Shown: positions 18,087 to 29,606 of the stretch, piece after piece
Layout of the letters: every line of letters starts with the position of its first letter
How positions within the stretch are numbered: the stretch's first letter is position 1
DNA from: Candidatus Gastranaerophilales bacterium
Lineage (GTDB): Bacteria; Cyanobacteriota; Vampirovibrionia; Gastranaerophilales; Gastranaerophilaceae
Direction: 5' to 3'
Length of the DNA stretch: 64,000 bases
NCBI GenBank assembly: GCA_944323045.1
Contig: CALUQX010000012.1
Span: 1-64,000, forward strand
The notes under the pieces: generated by a model
What the model was told of the DNA's origin: nothing
What the model saw: only the letters and a program-made list of their open reading frames with translations
Database searches by the model: none
Position numbers and translations under genes: made by a program

Positions 18087-19406
18087 ATGAATGAACAGAC
18101 CAGACATTATGTAAAAGAGTTATTAAACATTGCCCTGCCCATTATTATGGGGAATTTAGGATTTATATTAATTGGTGCGGGAGATGTGCTCATTGCAGGA
18201 CGGCATTCGACGGATACACTTGCGGCGATTAGTATTGCTACTGCTATTTCGAATTGTATTTTGACTTTCGGTATCGGGCTTATTGCGAGCGTATCACCTT
18301 TGTTATCGAACATTCGTGGAGAGAATAAATCTGCAAAAAAATATTTTTTCCCGACAATAAGATTTTCCATGATTCTTGCGGTAATAACAGCCATTGCAGT
18401 ACTTGCATTTGTTCCGGCAATTGACTATCTCGGGTTTGAAGAAAAACTTGTTCCTGATATAAAAAATTACATGATTGTGACAGCATTCAGCACCTTCGGG
18501 GCTTATTTGCATGCCTGCCTTAAAGAATTTCTGCAGGCGTTTGAAATAGTTTTGTTTCCAAATTTAGTCACAGTATTTTGCGTATTTTTAAATATTATAT
18601 TAAACATAATTTTTGTATTCGGCTGGGGACCTATACCTTCTATGGGGGTTATAGGACTTGCTATTGCAAGTTTTACCGTCAGATATGTAATGGGGTTTGC
18701 TTTACTCATATATTGCCTAAAAATGATGAGTTTCCGCAACTACCATGACAAAAATTACTACAAAAACTTGTTGAAAATCGGATTTCCGATTTCTATGGCA
18801 ATACTTATTGAATTTGTTGCATTTAACAGTATTGCAATATTTATGGGACGTGCATCAGGAGTTTATGCTGCAGCGCAGAACCTGATTTGTACCTTAACAA
18901 CTGTTTCATTCATGGTACCTTTAGCAATATCAAACGCAATTGCAGTTAAGGTGGGATTTGCTAACGGCGCTAAAGAATTTATTGACCTAAAAAGATATTC
19001 CGTAATAGGAATTTTGATGTCAGTAGGCTTTATGATTTGTAGTGCTGTCGTATTTTGTTCTTTCCCCCAGATACTTGTCGGATTATTCACAAAAGACGCA
19101 GTACTTGTAAAAATAAGTGTACCTGTTTTGTATATTGTATCAATATTCCAGATATTTGACGGTTTGCAGGTTGCACTGGCAGGTATTTATAAAGGGATTA
19201 AAAAAACAAAAATCGTATTAATAGCAAATTTCTTAGGCTACTGGCTGATATCAATTCCGCTGGGATACTGGCTTGCATTCCAACAGAAAATGAAACTGTT
19301 AGGATTCTGGTATGGACTGTTATCTGCTGCAATTGCGCTGTGTATATTTATGCTGTTAATGCTTTCACGATATTTTACAAAATTAAAACTGGAATTTACA
19401 AAATAA
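18087..19406 (+). CDS. MATE family efflux transporter
   Basis: A 439-residue inner-membrane protein with about twelve hydrophobic segments in two homologous halves, typical of the multidrug and toxic compound extrusion family (N-terminal LLNIALPIIMGNLGFILIGA, and a second half starting LKIGFPISMAILIEF). Such proteins export cationic compounds in exchange for Na+ or H+. The substrate is unknown. I chose the ATG at 18087, since an upstream start at 18066 would overlap the -10 box. Confidence 0.9.
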   Translation: MNEQTRHYVKELLNIALPIIMGNLGFILIGAGDVLIAGRHSTDTLAAISIATAISNCILTFGIGLIASVSPLLSNIRGENKSAKKYFFPTIRFSMILAVITAIAVLAFVPAIDYLGFEEKLVPDIKNYMIVTAFSTFGAYLHACLKEFLQAFEIVLFPNLVTVFCVFLNIILNIIFVFGWGPIPSMGVIGLAIASFTVRYVMGFALLIYCLKMMSFRNYHDKNYYKNLLKIGFPISMAILIEFVAFNSIAIFMGRASGVYAAAQNLICTLTTVSFMVPLAISNAIAVKVGFANGAKEFIDLKRYSVIGILMSVGFMICSAVVFCSFPQILVGLFTKDAVLVKISVPVLYIVSIFQIFDGLQVALAGIYKGIKKTKIVLIANFLGYWLISIPLGYWLAFQQKMKLLGFWYGLLSAAIALCIFMLLMLSRYFTKLKLEFTK

Positions 19407-19470
19407 TGATAAAATGATTGTATTTTTTCATTGTTTTATGCTAAGATTGACTAGTATGGAGGAAAATAAC

Positions 19471-21067
<1,597 letters not shown>

Positions 21068-21580
21068 TAACAGTAAAAAATATGGGGAACAATTCTGTGA
21101 ACAGGCGGACTAGTCCGCTTTTATATATTAGATTTATTTGTAGAGCGCAGAAAAGTAGGGTGCCGTCGTTCCGACGAACAGATACTCTGTGAATTGTGAA
21201 CGGTGACCAGTGAACGGTTGTTACAAAAGTGATTAAGTGACTGGGTGATTAAGTGATTAAGCGGGTTACATGAATTCAGCCAACGCTGAATTTTCCTCGC
21301 CCCTTGAGGGGCGGACAAGTCCGCTTTTACACTTTGGGCTCAGTGACCTGTGAACGGTAACCAGTGAACGGTTGTTTTTGAAAAAGACGATAAGACGTTA
21401 AGACGCTAGGATGTTAAGTTCGTTAATAAAAATCAGGCAATGTGGAATGCAGCATTGCTTGTGTTTTTTATGTCCTCCCCTGGAGGGAGGACATTGAAAT
21501 ATTACATGTAATACAGTATTCCTTCAGCGTTGCCCGCTCAATGTAACAACAGTTCACCGTTCACTGTTTACAATAAAACT
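21068..21580. repeat. Intergenic island of 7- and 8-base repeats and hairpins
   Basis: This 513-base stretch holds no convincing gene. It contains three tracts of a degenerate heptamer close to AACGGTG (21189-21224, 21341-21379, and inverted at 21545-21568), two octamer tracts (about attaagtg, 21232-21263; about aagacgtt, 21384-21423), two copies of GCGGACWAGTCCGCTTTTA (21105-21123, 21311-21329), and hairpins at 21273-21292, 21298-21313, 21437-21458 and 21470-21494 (the last a perfect 10-base stem). The 21298 and 21311 hairpins share bases and exclude each other. The pattern is reminiscent of heptameric STRR repeats of filamentous cyanobacteria. Confidence 0.7.
21105..21124 (+). terminator. 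Probable tgt terminator
   Basis: The palindrome GCGGACTAGTCCGC (21105-21118) followed by TTTTAT lies 38 bases after the tgt stop. The same unit recurs at 21311, so it may be a dispersed repeat as well as a terminator. Confidence 0.45.
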
Positions 21581-24208
21581 TTAAGCCACGTCTGGACCGA
21601 TGACCTGTATGCCGAATTTTGTTCGGAACAAGTGTTTCACTGTATCTTCTTGAATTTCAAACATCATTTTATTGAACAAATCATATGCTTCGCGTTTGTA
21701 TTCAATCAGCGGGTCTTTTTGACCGTAAGCGCGTAAGCCAATACCGTCACGCAGCATATCAATATTATGAAGATGGTCTATCCATTTGCTGTCTACAACC
21801 CGCAAAAGTATATCTTTTTCCATATTTCTTATAATATTGTTCGGCGTGAATGGATGTTGTAATTCAGGATTATCATTATATTTAGTCAAAACTTCATTAT
21901 AGAATTTAATAACTTCTTCTTCGTGATCCCGATAAGCTTTTATCGCAAAGTCTTTCAGTTTTTCATAAACAGCCTCATATCTTAAAGACTGTACATCCGC
22001 AACTGTAATCGCTGCCAATTGCGGCACTACAGAGTGGAGTTCTTTAATCATAGTCGTCAAATCTTCAGGGACATATTCCTCAGGGTTTTGCCCCGGTGCT
22101 ATATAACTTTTTATGATTCTATCAATCTCACGTTCTATCATATAGTAAATATCTTCGCTCAAATCGTCCCCACGGAGAACTCTGCGGCGTTGTGCATAGA
22201 ATTTTTCACGTTGAATATTCATAACATCGTCGTATTCAAGTACGCTTTTACGTATGTCAAAGTGATAAGTTTCAACCTTCTTCTGTGCAGATTGAATCTG
22301 ACGGGTGATAAGCGGAGATTCAATAGCCATATTTTCATCTACATTTAGTGCATTCATTAATGTTGTAATTTTGTCACCGCCAAATATTCTCATCAAATTA
22401 TCTTCCAGAGATAAGAAGAATCTTGTAGACCCCGGGTCGCCCTGTCTTGCGGCACGACCTCTTAACTGGTTATCGATACGACGGGATTCGTGGCGTTCTG
22501 TACCGATTACGTGAAGACCGCCTGCTTCAACAACCTGTTTGTGTTCTTTTTCAGTTAAGGCACGGGCTTTTGAGAGCAATTCATTTTTCTTGGTTTCGTA
22601 TTCCGGTGAATTTTCATCCAGATTCAAGCTGTCTAGTGCTTCTTTGGCGAGATATTCAGCATTACCGCCTAAGAGAATATCTGTACCGCGACCTGCCATA
22701 TTTGTCGCAATAGTAACGGCTCCCACACGTCCTGCCTGTGCTATAATGTAGGCTTCTTTCATATGGTGTTTAGCATTCAAAACATTGTGCCTTATGCCGC
22801 GTTTTTTCAGCAATGCAGATACGTATTCTGATTTTTCAATACTAATAGTACCGACAAGCACCGGTCTGCCTTTTTTGTGTTGTTCTATAATGTCTTCCAC
22901 TACAGCATTGAATTTTGCACGTTCATTCTTATAGATAACGTCAGGATAATTAATTCTGATATCAGGTTTATTAGTCGGAATAGATGTTACTTCAAGGTTA
23001 TAAATCTTGCCGAATTCAGCTTCTTCAGTCATAGCTGTACCTGTCATGCCTGACAATTTCGGGTACAATCTAAAAAGGTTCTGGAATGTAATACTTGCAA
23101 GAGTTTGTGTTTCGTCTTGTATTTTAACACCTTCTTTTGCCTCAATAGCCTGATGAAGACCGTCTGACCAGCGTCTGCCTTCCATTAGACGTCCGGTAAA
23201 TTCGTCAACAATCATAACTTCATTGTTTTTGATTACATAATCCGTGTCTTTGACAAATAGTTCTTTTGCCTTAAGTGCTTGCAGAAGGTGGTGTGCGTAC
23301 TGAGTAGAAATATCAAATAAATCTGTTACGCCGAGAAGTTCCTGCGCACGGTCAATACCTTCTTCTGTAAGTATGATATTTTTATTTTTTTCATCTACTT
23401 CGTAATCTTTTACTTTTTCAAGCTGCGGTGCGATTTTTGCCATAAGTTGATAAGTTTCTGCAGATTTTTCAACGCGACCGCTTATAATTAACGGGGTACG
23501 TGCTTCATCTATCAGAATACTATCGACTTCATCTATGATAGCGTAATTGTATGGACGCTGTACAAGCATATCCATACTTGCTGCCATATTATCTCTTAAG
23601 TAGTCAAACCCGAATTCGTTATTTGTACCGTAAGTAATATCACAGGCATAAGCTGCTTTTTTAGCGGCGAAATCTTCTGCCGTGTGACCGCCGGAGAGAA
23701 TCACACCTACAGTAAGTCCTAAGAATTTATAGATTTTTCCCATCCATTCGCTGTCACGTTTGGCAAGATAATCGTTAACTGTAATTACGTGGACGCCTTT
23801 ACCGGTAAGTGCATTAAGATAGGCTGGCAAAGTCGCAACAAGTGTTTTACCTTCACCGGTTCTCATTTCTGCAATATGTCCGTTATGCAAGAAATAGCCG
23901 CCGATAAGCTGAACATCAAAATGGCGCATATTTAAAACTCTTTTGCCGGCTTCACGTACTGTTGCAAAAGCTTCCGGCAGAATTTTATCCAGTGCTTCTT
24001 TTTCAAGTTTTCTGTCAGTTTTAAAGTCACTTGATGTTGGGCGTGCGGCAAGTATTTCTTTAAATTCTTTTGTTTTTGCCTTTAATTCATCGTCACTCAT
24101 TGCCGCGAACTGTGGTTCCAAAGCGTTTATATGGTCAATAATCCCCATCATATTTTTGATTTTGCGTTCATTGGGATCACCTAACAATTTTAGTAATAAA
24201 CTTATCAT
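21581..24208 (-). CDS. secA: Preprotein translocase ATPase SecA
   Basis: SecA is the motor that drives unfolded preproteins through SecYEG. The 875-residue protein has all helicase motifs: MRTGEGKT, the [19 protein letters not shown] Walker B region, [24 protein letters not shown] and [12 protein letters not shown]. The C terminus stops shortly after the helical scaffold, without the Cys-rich SecB/lipid-binding zinc motif. Absence of that tail is known from several lineages. Ribosome site GGAGAGG precedes the ATG. Confidence 0.98.
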   Translation of the reverse strand: MISLLLKLLGDPNERKIKNMMGIIDHINALEPQFAAMSDDELKAKTKEFKEILAARPTSSDFKTDRKLEKEALDKILPEAFATVREAGKRVLNMRHFDVQLIGGYFLHNGHIAEMRTGEGKTLVATLPAYLNALTGKGVHVITVNDYLAKRDSEWMGKIYKFLGLTVGVILSGGHTAEDFAAKKAAYACDITYGTNNEFGFDYLRDNMAASMDMLVQRPYNYAIIDEVDSILIDEARTPLIISGRVEKSAETYQLMAKIAPQLEKVKDYEVDEKNKNIILTEEGIDRAQELLGVTDLFDISTQYAHHLLQALKAKELFVKDTDYVIKNNEVMIVDEFTGRLMEGRRWSDGLHQAIEAKEGVKIQDETQTLASITFQNLFRLYPKLSGMTGTAMTEEAEFGKIYNLEVTSIPTNKPDIRINYPDVIYKNERAKFNAVVEDIIEQHKKGRPVLVGTISIEKSEYVSALLKKRGIRHNVLNAKHHMKEAYIIAQAGRVGAVTIATNMAGRGTDILLGGNAEYLAKEALDSLNLDENSPEYETKKNELLSKARALTEKEHKQVVEAGGLHVIGTERHESRRIDNQLRGRAARQGDPGSTRFFLSLEDNLMRIFGGDKITTLMNALNVDENMAIESPLITRQIQSAQKKVETYHFDIRKSVLEYDDVMNIQREKFYAQRRRVLRGDDLSEDIYYMIEREIDRIIKSYIAPGQNPEEYVPEDLTTMIKELHSVVPQLAAITVADVQSLRYEAVYEKLKDFAIKAYRDHEEEVIKFYNEVLTKYNDNPELQHPFTPNNIIRNMEKDILLRVVDSKWIDHLHNIDMLRDGIGLRAYGQKDPLIEYKREAYDLFNKMMFEIQEDTVKHLFRTKFGIQVIGPDVA

Positions 24209-24303
24209 TATTTTCCTCTCCGATAGTCTTTGATGTAATTATCCTAACACAGATAAAGGAAAATATATAGTTCTTAAGGAAAAATTTATTTTTTATTAGA
24301 AAT

Positions 24304-24333
24304 AATCCTGATTTTTTGTAAATCAGGATTTTT
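24304..24333. terminator. Hairpin terminator between the MGLAASQ protein and secA
   Basis: An 11-base stem (24304-24314 with 24320-24330) and 5-base loop lie directly after the stop of the leftward gene. The T run is cleaner on the plus strand. Confidence 0.55.
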
Positions 24334-25951
24334 ATGAATTGAACATTGTAAATATTTTTTCGACGTTTTTGCTTATCATACTCTTGACTGTATCATATTC
24401 AGTTGTTAGTGCAGAAATTTCAAGGTCTAAGTTTTTCATTTCTATATCAAGAGTTTCTTCGCGGTAGTTCAGCTTACTTTTTGCGGCTGTATATTCTGCT
24501 TCTGCTTTTGTAATAGCATCTTCATCGGTTACTTCGCCGATGCAACCGTTTTTCGTGTAGTGATCCTGATAGTAGTAATTATTGCTGTTCAGTGATGATA
24601 CAAAGTACCTGCCGTTTTTCAAACTATTTTGCAGATAGTCATTATCTGTTACATTTGCATCGGTAGTCCAGCCGTATGTACAGATATTGTTATACAATAC
24701 GTTGATATAGTCTGCTATCATCAATTCTTTTTCATCGTATACAGAATCAGGGTTATTCAATACATATGTATAGTTGAAATCGTTGGTTACGAAATTAGAA
24801 TCAGCAGTTGTCGGTGTAATATAATAACCGCTGTCATAACCGTCTAATGCAATTGCATAGTTTGTCAGGAACATTTCTGCCATATTTGACAGGCTGACTG
24901 TCATTTTGGTACGTTGATTGTAAACACCGCCGTTTGTATTGTTTGCTTCATTTAATACAGAGTTAGTGTCAGTAAATGCTTTTCCGTAAGACTTAGTATT
25001 ATCAGCTAATTGTTGAATAGTCTGGTTCAGGGCAAATACAAAGGCTTGAGTATCCTGAGTTTGTGTATCATCAACAAATAATGTTTCAAATAATTTTGCG
25101 ATGCTTGACAGGGCTTTCATAGCCTGGTTAGTTCCGGCAATGCCGTCAGGCTGTGCATCCATTGCTTTAGACAAGTCTTTCAACTGGTTTTGAAAATCGG
25201 TTTCTGATATATCAAATTTGATAGTAACATTAGATGTCAACAAATCAACTATTGTAAAGTCTTCACTAGTTTTTGCATTATTAATGTAAACATCACCCAT
25301 ACTACCGTCATTTGTAAATGTCATTGCAGTTGCCAGGTCTTGATATTTTGTATATTGCGGAGAACTTGGATCAAGTTGAGCCATAAATTCCGGATCTAAT
25401 ATGTTTTCCATGTAATTTACAAGTGTACCTATTGTCATTGTGTTTGCAATACTCTTATCAATAGGATTGCCGCCAAATCCGGCTTTTTCACTCCATTCAA
25501 CTGTTCCGTTACCTGTTGCACCGGTGATAATATCGGCAACATTACCTGAAATAAATCCGACATCAGCCAGAGCCTGTGTAAAGGCGTTTCTGCCTGCAAG
25601 GCTGCCTGTTCCTGATATTTCACTAATACCTGCTGCTTTTGCTGCTTTTGCCAACTGTTCACTCAATACAATCTGACCTGTTCTATTTGTTACAAGATAT
25701 GGTGAATATCCGTTGAATTCGGATGGTTCCATCATTATATCGTAACTTAAATCATAGATTGTATTATCTTCTGTTTCACCGTCCCAAACTAATTTTGTAG
25801 CATCCAGAGAGTTTTGATACTGGTCTGTTGCATTTTGAAGTTCACGGGTAATCGAAAGCTTTTCTTGTGCAATTTCCATGGAACGAAATTCACAATCTGC
25901 TTTTCTGGATGTTATGGCTAAAAATCTTGCTTGTGAAGCTGCCAATCCCAT
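24332..25951 (-). CDS. Large lineage-specific protein with MGLAASQ N terminus, 539 aa
   Basis: Not assigned to a named family. It starts MGLAASQARFLAITSRKAD, followed by an amphipathic helical region to about residue 50, a long polar, Asn/Thr-rich central region, and a C-terminal coiled coil (about 465-539, with NLDLEISALTTEYDTVKSMI). No signal peptide or membrane segment is visible. Helical ends around a variable middle is also the plan of flagellin, hook-associated and some type III-secreted proteins, so a filament or secreted structural role is possible but unproven. I recall similar N termini in other Gastranaerophilales proteins. Ribosome site AAAGGA precedes the ATG. It lies downstream of the phage genes in the same direction; whether it belongs to them is unclear. 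Confidence 0.7.
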   Translation of the reverse strand: MGLAASQARFLAITSRKADCEFRSMEIAQEKLSITRELQNATDQYQNSLDATKLVWDGETEDNTIYDLSYDIMMEPSEFNGYSPYLVTNRTGQIVLSEQLAKAAKAAGISEISGTGSLAGRNAFTQALADVGFISGNVADIITGATGNGTVEWSEKAGFGGNPIDKSIANTMTIGTLVNYMENILDPEFMAQLDPSSPQYTKYQDLATAMTFTNDGSMGDVYINNAKTSEDFTIVDLLTSNVTIKFDISETDFQNQLKDLSKAMDAQPDGIAGTNQAMKALSSIAKLFETLFVDDTQTQDTQAFVFALNQTIQQLADNTKSYGKAFTDTNSVLNEANNTNGGVYNQRTKMTVSLSNMAEMFLTNYAIALDGYDSGYYITPTTADSNFVTNDFNYTYVLNNPDSVYDEKELMIADYINVLYNNICTYGWTTDANVTDNDYLQNSLKNGRYFVSSLNSNNYYYQDHYTKNGCIGEVTDEDAITKAEAEYTAAKSKLNYREETLDIEMKNLDLEISALTTEYDTVKSMISKNVEKIFTMFNS

Positions 25952-26074
25952 ATTTACTCGATCCTTTCTTGAGACTTAGTAACAAATTATGATTATACTT
26001 ATCCATGTATACGGCGTTTTTAGTAGAAAACTTTAAATCATGACGACAGGTCGTAATGAAAAATTTACAATTGT

Positions 26075-27364
26075 TTACAATGTAATAGGCCAGTAAAAAT
26101 CCACCAGATATGATGCCGCATCCATCGGATGAGAAAGAAATTTTAATTCTTTTGATAGTTTAATCTGTTGAAATGTAGGGATGTCAATCTGAGAAGATCC
26201 TTCCTTATATCTTAAATTGTAGATATTATAAAGAAGTTTTTCACATTTGGGGTCTACAAACAAACATATTTCGCCGTCTGCTGAGCGGACTTTTGCATTG
26301 AATGCCATAATTCTGTTTTTTATCGGCGGATTGTAAGGTTTTATTTTTATATCAACATCATAGCCGTGTTGTAAAAGCATTTTTTTAATTATTACATAAT
26401 TTGTATACTCACTTGTGCAGCTCCTATTATCGCCTGAGGCATCACCGTTAACTATAATTCTGCCTTTATGGTTCGGGTATCTGCGGCAAAATTCTTCACA
26501 AGTTTTGGAAGTCGTTGTGTTCTCTAAAACAATTTCATCAAAGTAGAAAACTTTATCTTCAGTTTTGTGAGCAAGAACCCATGCCATCGGGTCGACATTG
26601 AAGTCACAGCTTATATGCAAATCCATTTCCGGCTGGTATGAAATTTCTTTTATATTTTCATCAGTAAAATCCTTTACAACAAGCCCTTTGTGATATTCAC
26701 CTGTTTGTGCCAGTACAAAAATATTATAATACTGTTCATCATATAGTTTTTTCAACTCTTCACAATAACCTTCAGGCAGATAGATGTTTTGTGTTGTCGG
26801 GGCTGTGATAAGTCTGTAGTTTGGCGGAGGATTAACCATAAATGTCTTATAAATCCAACCGCGGCACATTTCAGGGTTTGTGTGTCCGAAAATCCTGTAT
26901 TTAAAGTTTTTCCAACTCTTTTTGATTTTCTGGCGCATACGGCTTAAGAGTATAAGAAAAGTGTCGTATGGAATATCTGACATCTCTTCAATCTCAACAA
27001 ACCCTAAATTCAATGATTTTAACTTATTAGGTTCATCAAAATGTTTGAAAGAAATTTCTGAGCCGTTTCGAAACGTGAGTTTCTGTAAAGATGATGACCA
27101 TTCGTAATCAATATCTTCAACAAATCCCATATTATCTAAATGTTCGAAATATGTTTGTAAAGTTGTATCGCGGACAAGAGTATACGTTTGTGCACCGACA
27201 AGCCCTCTGATACCGGGGAATTTCTGGCTCAAAAGAATACCTAAAAGTGCACCGGAAAAAGTTTTGCCTGACCCGTAACCCCCTTGATATACTGCTACAT
27301 CCAGATTGTAATCGTGTGGTATTTCTAAAAATTCACGCTGTGCTTTTAATAATTTGTATTCCAT
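26075..27364 (-). CDS. Phage terminase large subunit
   Basis: The 429-residue protein is a DNA-packaging motor: Walker A QGGYGSGKT (27-35), Walker B LGFVEIEEMSDI (about 124-135), and a C-terminal RNase H-fold nuclease with HISCDFNVDPMAW (first Asp) and GDASGD (second Asp). It fits the PBSX/Terminase_6 type. Both catalytic halves look intact. It is the last gene of the head cluster in transcription order and is separated from the portal gene by a terminator-like hairpin. Confidence 0.92.
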   Translation of the reverse strand: MEYKLLKAQREFLEIPHDYNLDVAVYQGGYGSGKTFSGALLGILLSQKFPGIRGLVGAQTYTLVRDTTLQTYFEHLDNMGFVEDIDYEWSSSLQKLTFRNGSEISFKHFDEPNKLKSLNLGFVEIEEMSDIPYDTFLILLSRMRQKIKKSWKNFKYRIFGHTNPEMCRGWIYKTFMVNPPPNYRLITAPTTQNIYLPEGYCEELKKLYDEQYYNIFVLAQTGEYHKGLVVKDFTDENIKEISYQPEMDLHISCDFNVDPMAWVLAHKTEDKVFYFDEIVLENTTTSKTCEEFCRRYPNHKGRIIVNGDASGDNRSCTSEYTNYVIIKKMLLQHGYDVDIKIKPYNPPIKNRIMAFNAKVRSADGEICLFVDPKCEKLLYNIYNLRYKEGSSQIDIPTFQQIKLSKELKFLSHPMDAASYLVDFYWPITL

Positions 27365-27394
27365 GATTTTTTATGCAATCCTTTTTTAAAAAAA

Positions 27395-27457
27395 GTGCCG
27401 CCGAATAGACAAGAAAAATAAGGAGTAAATGTATATATAAAGAAAGGACGGCGGCAC
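27395..27457 (-). terminator. Terminator-like hairpin between portal and large terminase genes
   Basis: Perfect 9-base arms (27395-27403 and 27449-27457; GTGCCGCCG and complement) enclose a 45-base AT-rich loop. In minus-strand RNA the second arm runs straight into seven U residues. This would stop or attenuate transcription before the terminase gene, or end a small processed RNA. Confidence 0.5.
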
Positions 27458-27487
27458 AGAGAATGTCCAACAATGCAATGAGAAGAG

Positions 27488-29191
27488 CTAATTGTTGTTT
27501 TGGTTCACAAGTTTTTCTGAATTGTTCCGGTTATTTTTATCATCATTCTTTTCACTGAGGAAATTGTTTGCATTTTCAATCCCGTATTGTTCAAGAGCAA
27601 ATTTAAAACATTCTATCCAGTTTACCCTGTCAGCAACATCGGGAAAGTCTGCAAGTGATTTTATGACTTCAAACAATTCCTTAATTCTGTTTTTACGTTC
27701 AAAAGAGGCTTTTCTGTCCCCATAGCGGTAAACATAATTGGCATTTCTGATTTGGTCATTAATTTCTATAAAATCAGTTTTACCATGTTCATTAATGCTG
27801 ATAAGTTCTTTACCAAGTTTAAAATTGGCAATTATATCTGCTGTTTTTTCAACCATAGGAACAATAATTTTCCGGCTGATAGAATCAATAAGCATGTTCA
27901 ATCTGGCTTCCTGCCCTGTCGCAGAATAGTTTAATTCTGTTGCAGTTCTGTTTACCTGCTGAAGATTTCCTGCCATATTTTTGAAAATACCTGTCGCACT
28001 TTCTATAGTGCTTTTAAAGTAATTTAGAAAGTCCCAGCCGACCATAGCCTTGTCAAATTCCAACGGTGTCGGCGGCTGCGGCATTAACGCGGCATCGTAT
28101 TCAATAATTTTACCCGGACTTACATCCTGCTGCCCTTTAAAACAGCCTTTCGGCGCGAGATACGGCGGATTCATCATCAATGCCAGCGCATCCAGTTGTT
28201 TGTTTAATATGGTAGAAGAAATATTGTTCAAAACAAGTGCGACTCTCAAAGGTGAAATTCCGCGTCCGGTGTGCGGATCTTCTATAACATTGGCATATAT
28301 AAACGGATTTATTACAAAAGGATTTGTCTCAAACCTGATAATTTCGCGTCTTCCGGCAACTACAACCAGACAATTTTTTAATATTTGTCCGTCGTCGAGT
28401 TCGATATCGCCCCAGTATTCTAAAATTTCAAGTTTGTTGTCTTCTACCGCACGGTTATCTTCCGTGCGTCTTTTCTTTGCCACCACTCCTTTCAGTATTT
28501 CTTTTTTAAATTCTGTTAATAAGTTGTTTGATTTGTCTGAGGTTATATCGTCCATACTGCGGTAAGTCCGGTATATTTTTGCACAGCTATCCCAGTTGTC
28601 TCTGTTGTATTTGTCGAATACAAAATCTTCGGGATTTATGTGTTTTACTTTTGCATTATCGTAGACGACTTTTTCTTCCACTACAAAGCCTGAGTCACTG
28701 CCTGTTTCTAAAATTTCTTCTAAAGACATGGCGCGGCGAATCTGTTTGATTCTTGTTTCCCAGCCGATGAAGAGTGTACACTCACCTGTTTCTACAATTC
28801 CGTCAATGACTTTATCAATTTCGTTTTCAATATTCATTTGTTCAAAAGTATTTACAAGCATTGCCTTCTGACTGTTTGCAAAAGCCTGTGTCTGCGGATT
28901 TGTGCCGCTTACATCGAACATTGCATCAGGATGTGTGTACAAATTCTGGCTCAAGTGTGATTTTAAAGTCTGTGCCAGTTCATAGATATCAGGCAGAGAC
29001 ATTTTTGTCTCCCATGCGTTGTAATGCGGCATGTTCAAGTCATATATCGCATTTTTTACGATTTTGATATCATGCAGTTGAGAATTTCTGCGTCTTTCAA
29101 ACTCATCATATTTTGAACAGATAGTCTGAACCAGCCGTACCTGTTCGCCTTCATTTAATTTTTTTGTAAGGTCTTCTTGTATTATTTCCAT
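27488..29191 (-). CDS. Phage portal protein
   Basis: A 567-residue protein with portal features: a long, mostly alpha-beta N-terminal part, LEILEYWGDIELDDG, NPFIYANVIEDPHTGRGISPLRVALVLNNISS, and a helical C-terminal stretch (TELNYSATGQEARLNMLID, then ISRKIIVPMVEKTAD) as in podovirus-type portals. The portal is the dodecameric ring through which DNA enters the head. Its place between the terminase subunits supports the call. The C terminus is Asn/Lys-rich and disordered. Ribosome site AGAGGA is present. Confidence 0.82.
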   Translation of the reverse strand: MEIIQEDLTKKLNEGEQVRLVQTICSKYDEFERRRNSQLHDIKIVKNAIYDLNMPHYNAWETKMSLPDIYELAQTLKSHLSQNLYTHPDAMFDVSGTNPQTQAFANSQKAMLVNTFEQMNIENEIDKVIDGIVETGECTLFIGWETRIKQIRRAMSLEEILETGSDSGFVVEEKVVYDNAKVKHINPEDFVFDKYNRDNWDSCAKIYRTYRSMDDITSDKSNNLLTEFKKEILKGVVAKKRRTEDNRAVEDNKLEILEYWGDIELDDGQILKNCLVVVAGRREIIRFETNPFVINPFIYANVIEDPHTGRGISPLRVALVLNNISSTILNKQLDALALMMNPPYLAPKGCFKGQQDVSPGKIIEYDAALMPQPPTPLEFDKAMVGWDFLNYFKSTIESATGIFKNMAGNLQQVNRTATELNYSATGQEARLNMLIDSISRKIIVPMVEKTADIIANFKLGKELISINEHGKTDFIEINDQIRNANYVYRYGDRKASFERKNRIKELFEVIKSLADFPDVADRVNWIECFKFALEQYGIENANNFLSEKNDDKNNRNNSEKLVNQNNN

Positions 29192-29206
29192 AAATATTCC
29201 TCTGTT

Positions 29207-29575
29207 TTATTCATAAAATTCCACGTATTCAAATTTGATATAGGCATCTTTTGTCACAAAAGTACTTATTTCACCGTTTTGCAGTTTGTCATGAATACTA
29301 TTTTGTGTGCCGGTCAGGGCTTCTGCCTGAACACCGTTGATATAAGTTTCACTTTTGTTAATCCGATTGAACACCTTAAATACTGATTGGCGTGAAAATA
29401 TCAAATTTTTAGGAGCCTTTGTAATATCTGTAATGTGTTTTTTCTCTTTCGGGCGTTTTGCCTGTTCTAGCTCTGTTACGAACTCCCGTTCAATCTTCTT
29501 TTTAATTAGTTCGTCCAGAGAAGTATTGCTCAAGAGCATTTCTTCAATATCGTTGTTATTATCTTTATTTTTCAT
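29207..29575 (-). CDS. Phage-cluster protein of unknown function, 122 aa
   Basis: I do not recognise a family. The first 55 residues are highly charged and helical (DELIKKKIEREFVTELEQAKRPKEKK), and the rest resembles a small globular domain (FSRQSVFKVFNRINKSETYINGVQAEALTG, FEYVEFYE). Its place between the small terminase and portal genes, with ribosome site AAGGAG, suggests a head-assembly or packaging role. Confidence 0.65.
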   Translation of the reverse strand: MKNKDNNNDIEEMLLSNTSLDELIKKKIEREFVTELEQAKRPKEKKHITDITKAPKNLIFSRQSVFKVFNRINKSETYINGVQAEALTGTQNSIHDKLQNGEISTFVTKDAYIKFEYVEFYE

Positions 29576-29606
29576 AAAAATCTCCTTGTTTTTTTAAATA
29601 AAAATT

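Noticed and set aside
21189-21568. Repeats before secA as a CRISPR array
   Set aside because: Units are 7-8 bases, degenerate and contiguous, with no spacers of uniform length and no cas gene nearby.
27423-27560. Plus-strand mini-frames with an AAGGAG site inside the portal-terminase gap
   Set aside because: The frame behind the good ribosome site has three codons only; the longer one lacks a site and overlaps the portal gene on the other strand.
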